DNA of 13,139 nucleotides from Scatosoma sp045645245 (GTDB taxonomy: Bacteria; Bacillota; Clostridia; Christensenellales; Borkfalkiaceae), in contig JAZRIK010000011.1 in NCBI GenBank assembly GCA_045645245.1, positions 1 to 13,139 of the forward strand. The letters run 5' to 3'. A program made the position numbers and the translations under genes. Below, piece after piece: positions 12,958 through 13,139 of the stretch; the stretch's first letter is position 1; every line of letters starts with the position of its first letter. The notes beneath the pieces are model-generated. The model worked only from the letters and a program-made list of their open reading frames with translations, was not told the DNA's origin and did not search any database.

Positions 12958-13139
12958 TTACCAAACGGCAATTTCCCCGTTTTCGTTATAGTGCCAATAA
13001 TTTCCGCCGTCCGTCGGTACGTCCGCTTGGTTTTCAACGTAATAATATCGCGTCGCGTTGGTTAAGTGGGAGTTATATCCATCAATCAAAATATTACTCC
13101 ATTCGCTTGCCGAGCCCTTATAATATACGCTCGTTAAGT
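12958..13139 (-). CDS. Leucine-rich-repeat (BspA-like) protein, C-terminal end only
   Basis: Only the last 60 codons are in the window; the start lies beyond the right edge. They read LTSVYYKGSASEWSNILIDG, then YNSHLTNATRYYYVENQA, then DVPTDGGNYWHYNENGEIAV and W before the stop. The VYYKGSASEW-type unit and the closing ATRYYY...YWHYNENG...VW module are what I recognise from BspA-family (LRR_5) secreted or surface proteins of gut Bacillota. These typically have many LRRs and a signal peptide, and are thought to bind host or matrix molecules. No sorting motif or membrane anchor follows, so anchoring, if any, must come from elsewhere in the protein. It is followed by its own terminator and is independent of the ABC operon. 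Confidence 0.75.
   Translation of the reverse strand, partial: LTSVYYKGSASEWSNILIDGYNSHLTNATRYYYVENQADVPTDGGNYWHYNENGEIAVW

Overview
The window looks like chromosomal DNA from a low- to mid-GC, endospore-forming member of the Bacillota, most likely an uncultured gut-type Clostridia lineage. This is inferred from gene content and order: the sporulation pair yqfC-yqfD directly upstream of phoH-pgpH-ybeY-era-yqzL-recO is a Bacillota arrangement. A bacterial-type pyruvate phosphate dikinase and a BspA-like leucine-rich-repeat protein at the edges fit an anaerobic Clostridia genome. No rRNA, tRNA, CRISPR array, insertion sequence or phage gene was seen.

Layout. Almost everything is on the minus strand, so transcription runs right to left. 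At the right edge (12958-13139) is the C-terminal end of a leucine-rich-repeat surface-type protein, closed by a terminator hairpin. Next, from its own near-consensus promoter, comes a two-gene operon (12805 down to 9297) for a heterodimeric ABC exporter, with one catalytically degenerate and one canonical ATPase half. Then comes the core block (9184 down to 3083): yqfC, yqfD, phoH, a short pgpH-like HD phosphodiesterase, ybeY, era, a 37-codon yqzL and recO. The genes overlap or lie within about 80 bases of each other. The block appears to have two inputs: a sigma-E-like promoter before yqfC and a strong sigma-A-like promoter inside yqfD. The latter would supply the housekeeping genes (c-di-AMP turnover, rRNA processing, ribosome assembly, recombinational repair) in growing cells.

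Left of recO, a small XRE-family regulator (2831-3034) is the only plus-strand gene. It converges on recO across a strong terminator and diverges from a 507-residue polytopic membrane protein with three N-terminal zinc ribbons (1137-2660). The 170-base divergent region holds a perfect-consensus sigma-A promoter for the membrane protein and two near-identical inverted repeats just upstream of the regulator, which seems to be made from a leaderless message. The left edge (1-869) holds the first third of ppdK, with its own promoter and a roughly 120-base leader.

Most of the window is well-known core biology. The less ordinary parts are the zinc-ribbon membrane protein and its divergent regulator, the pgpH homologue lacking the usual extracellular sensor domain, and the promoter nested in the sporulation gene. 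I did not find convincing evidence of an entirely new system.
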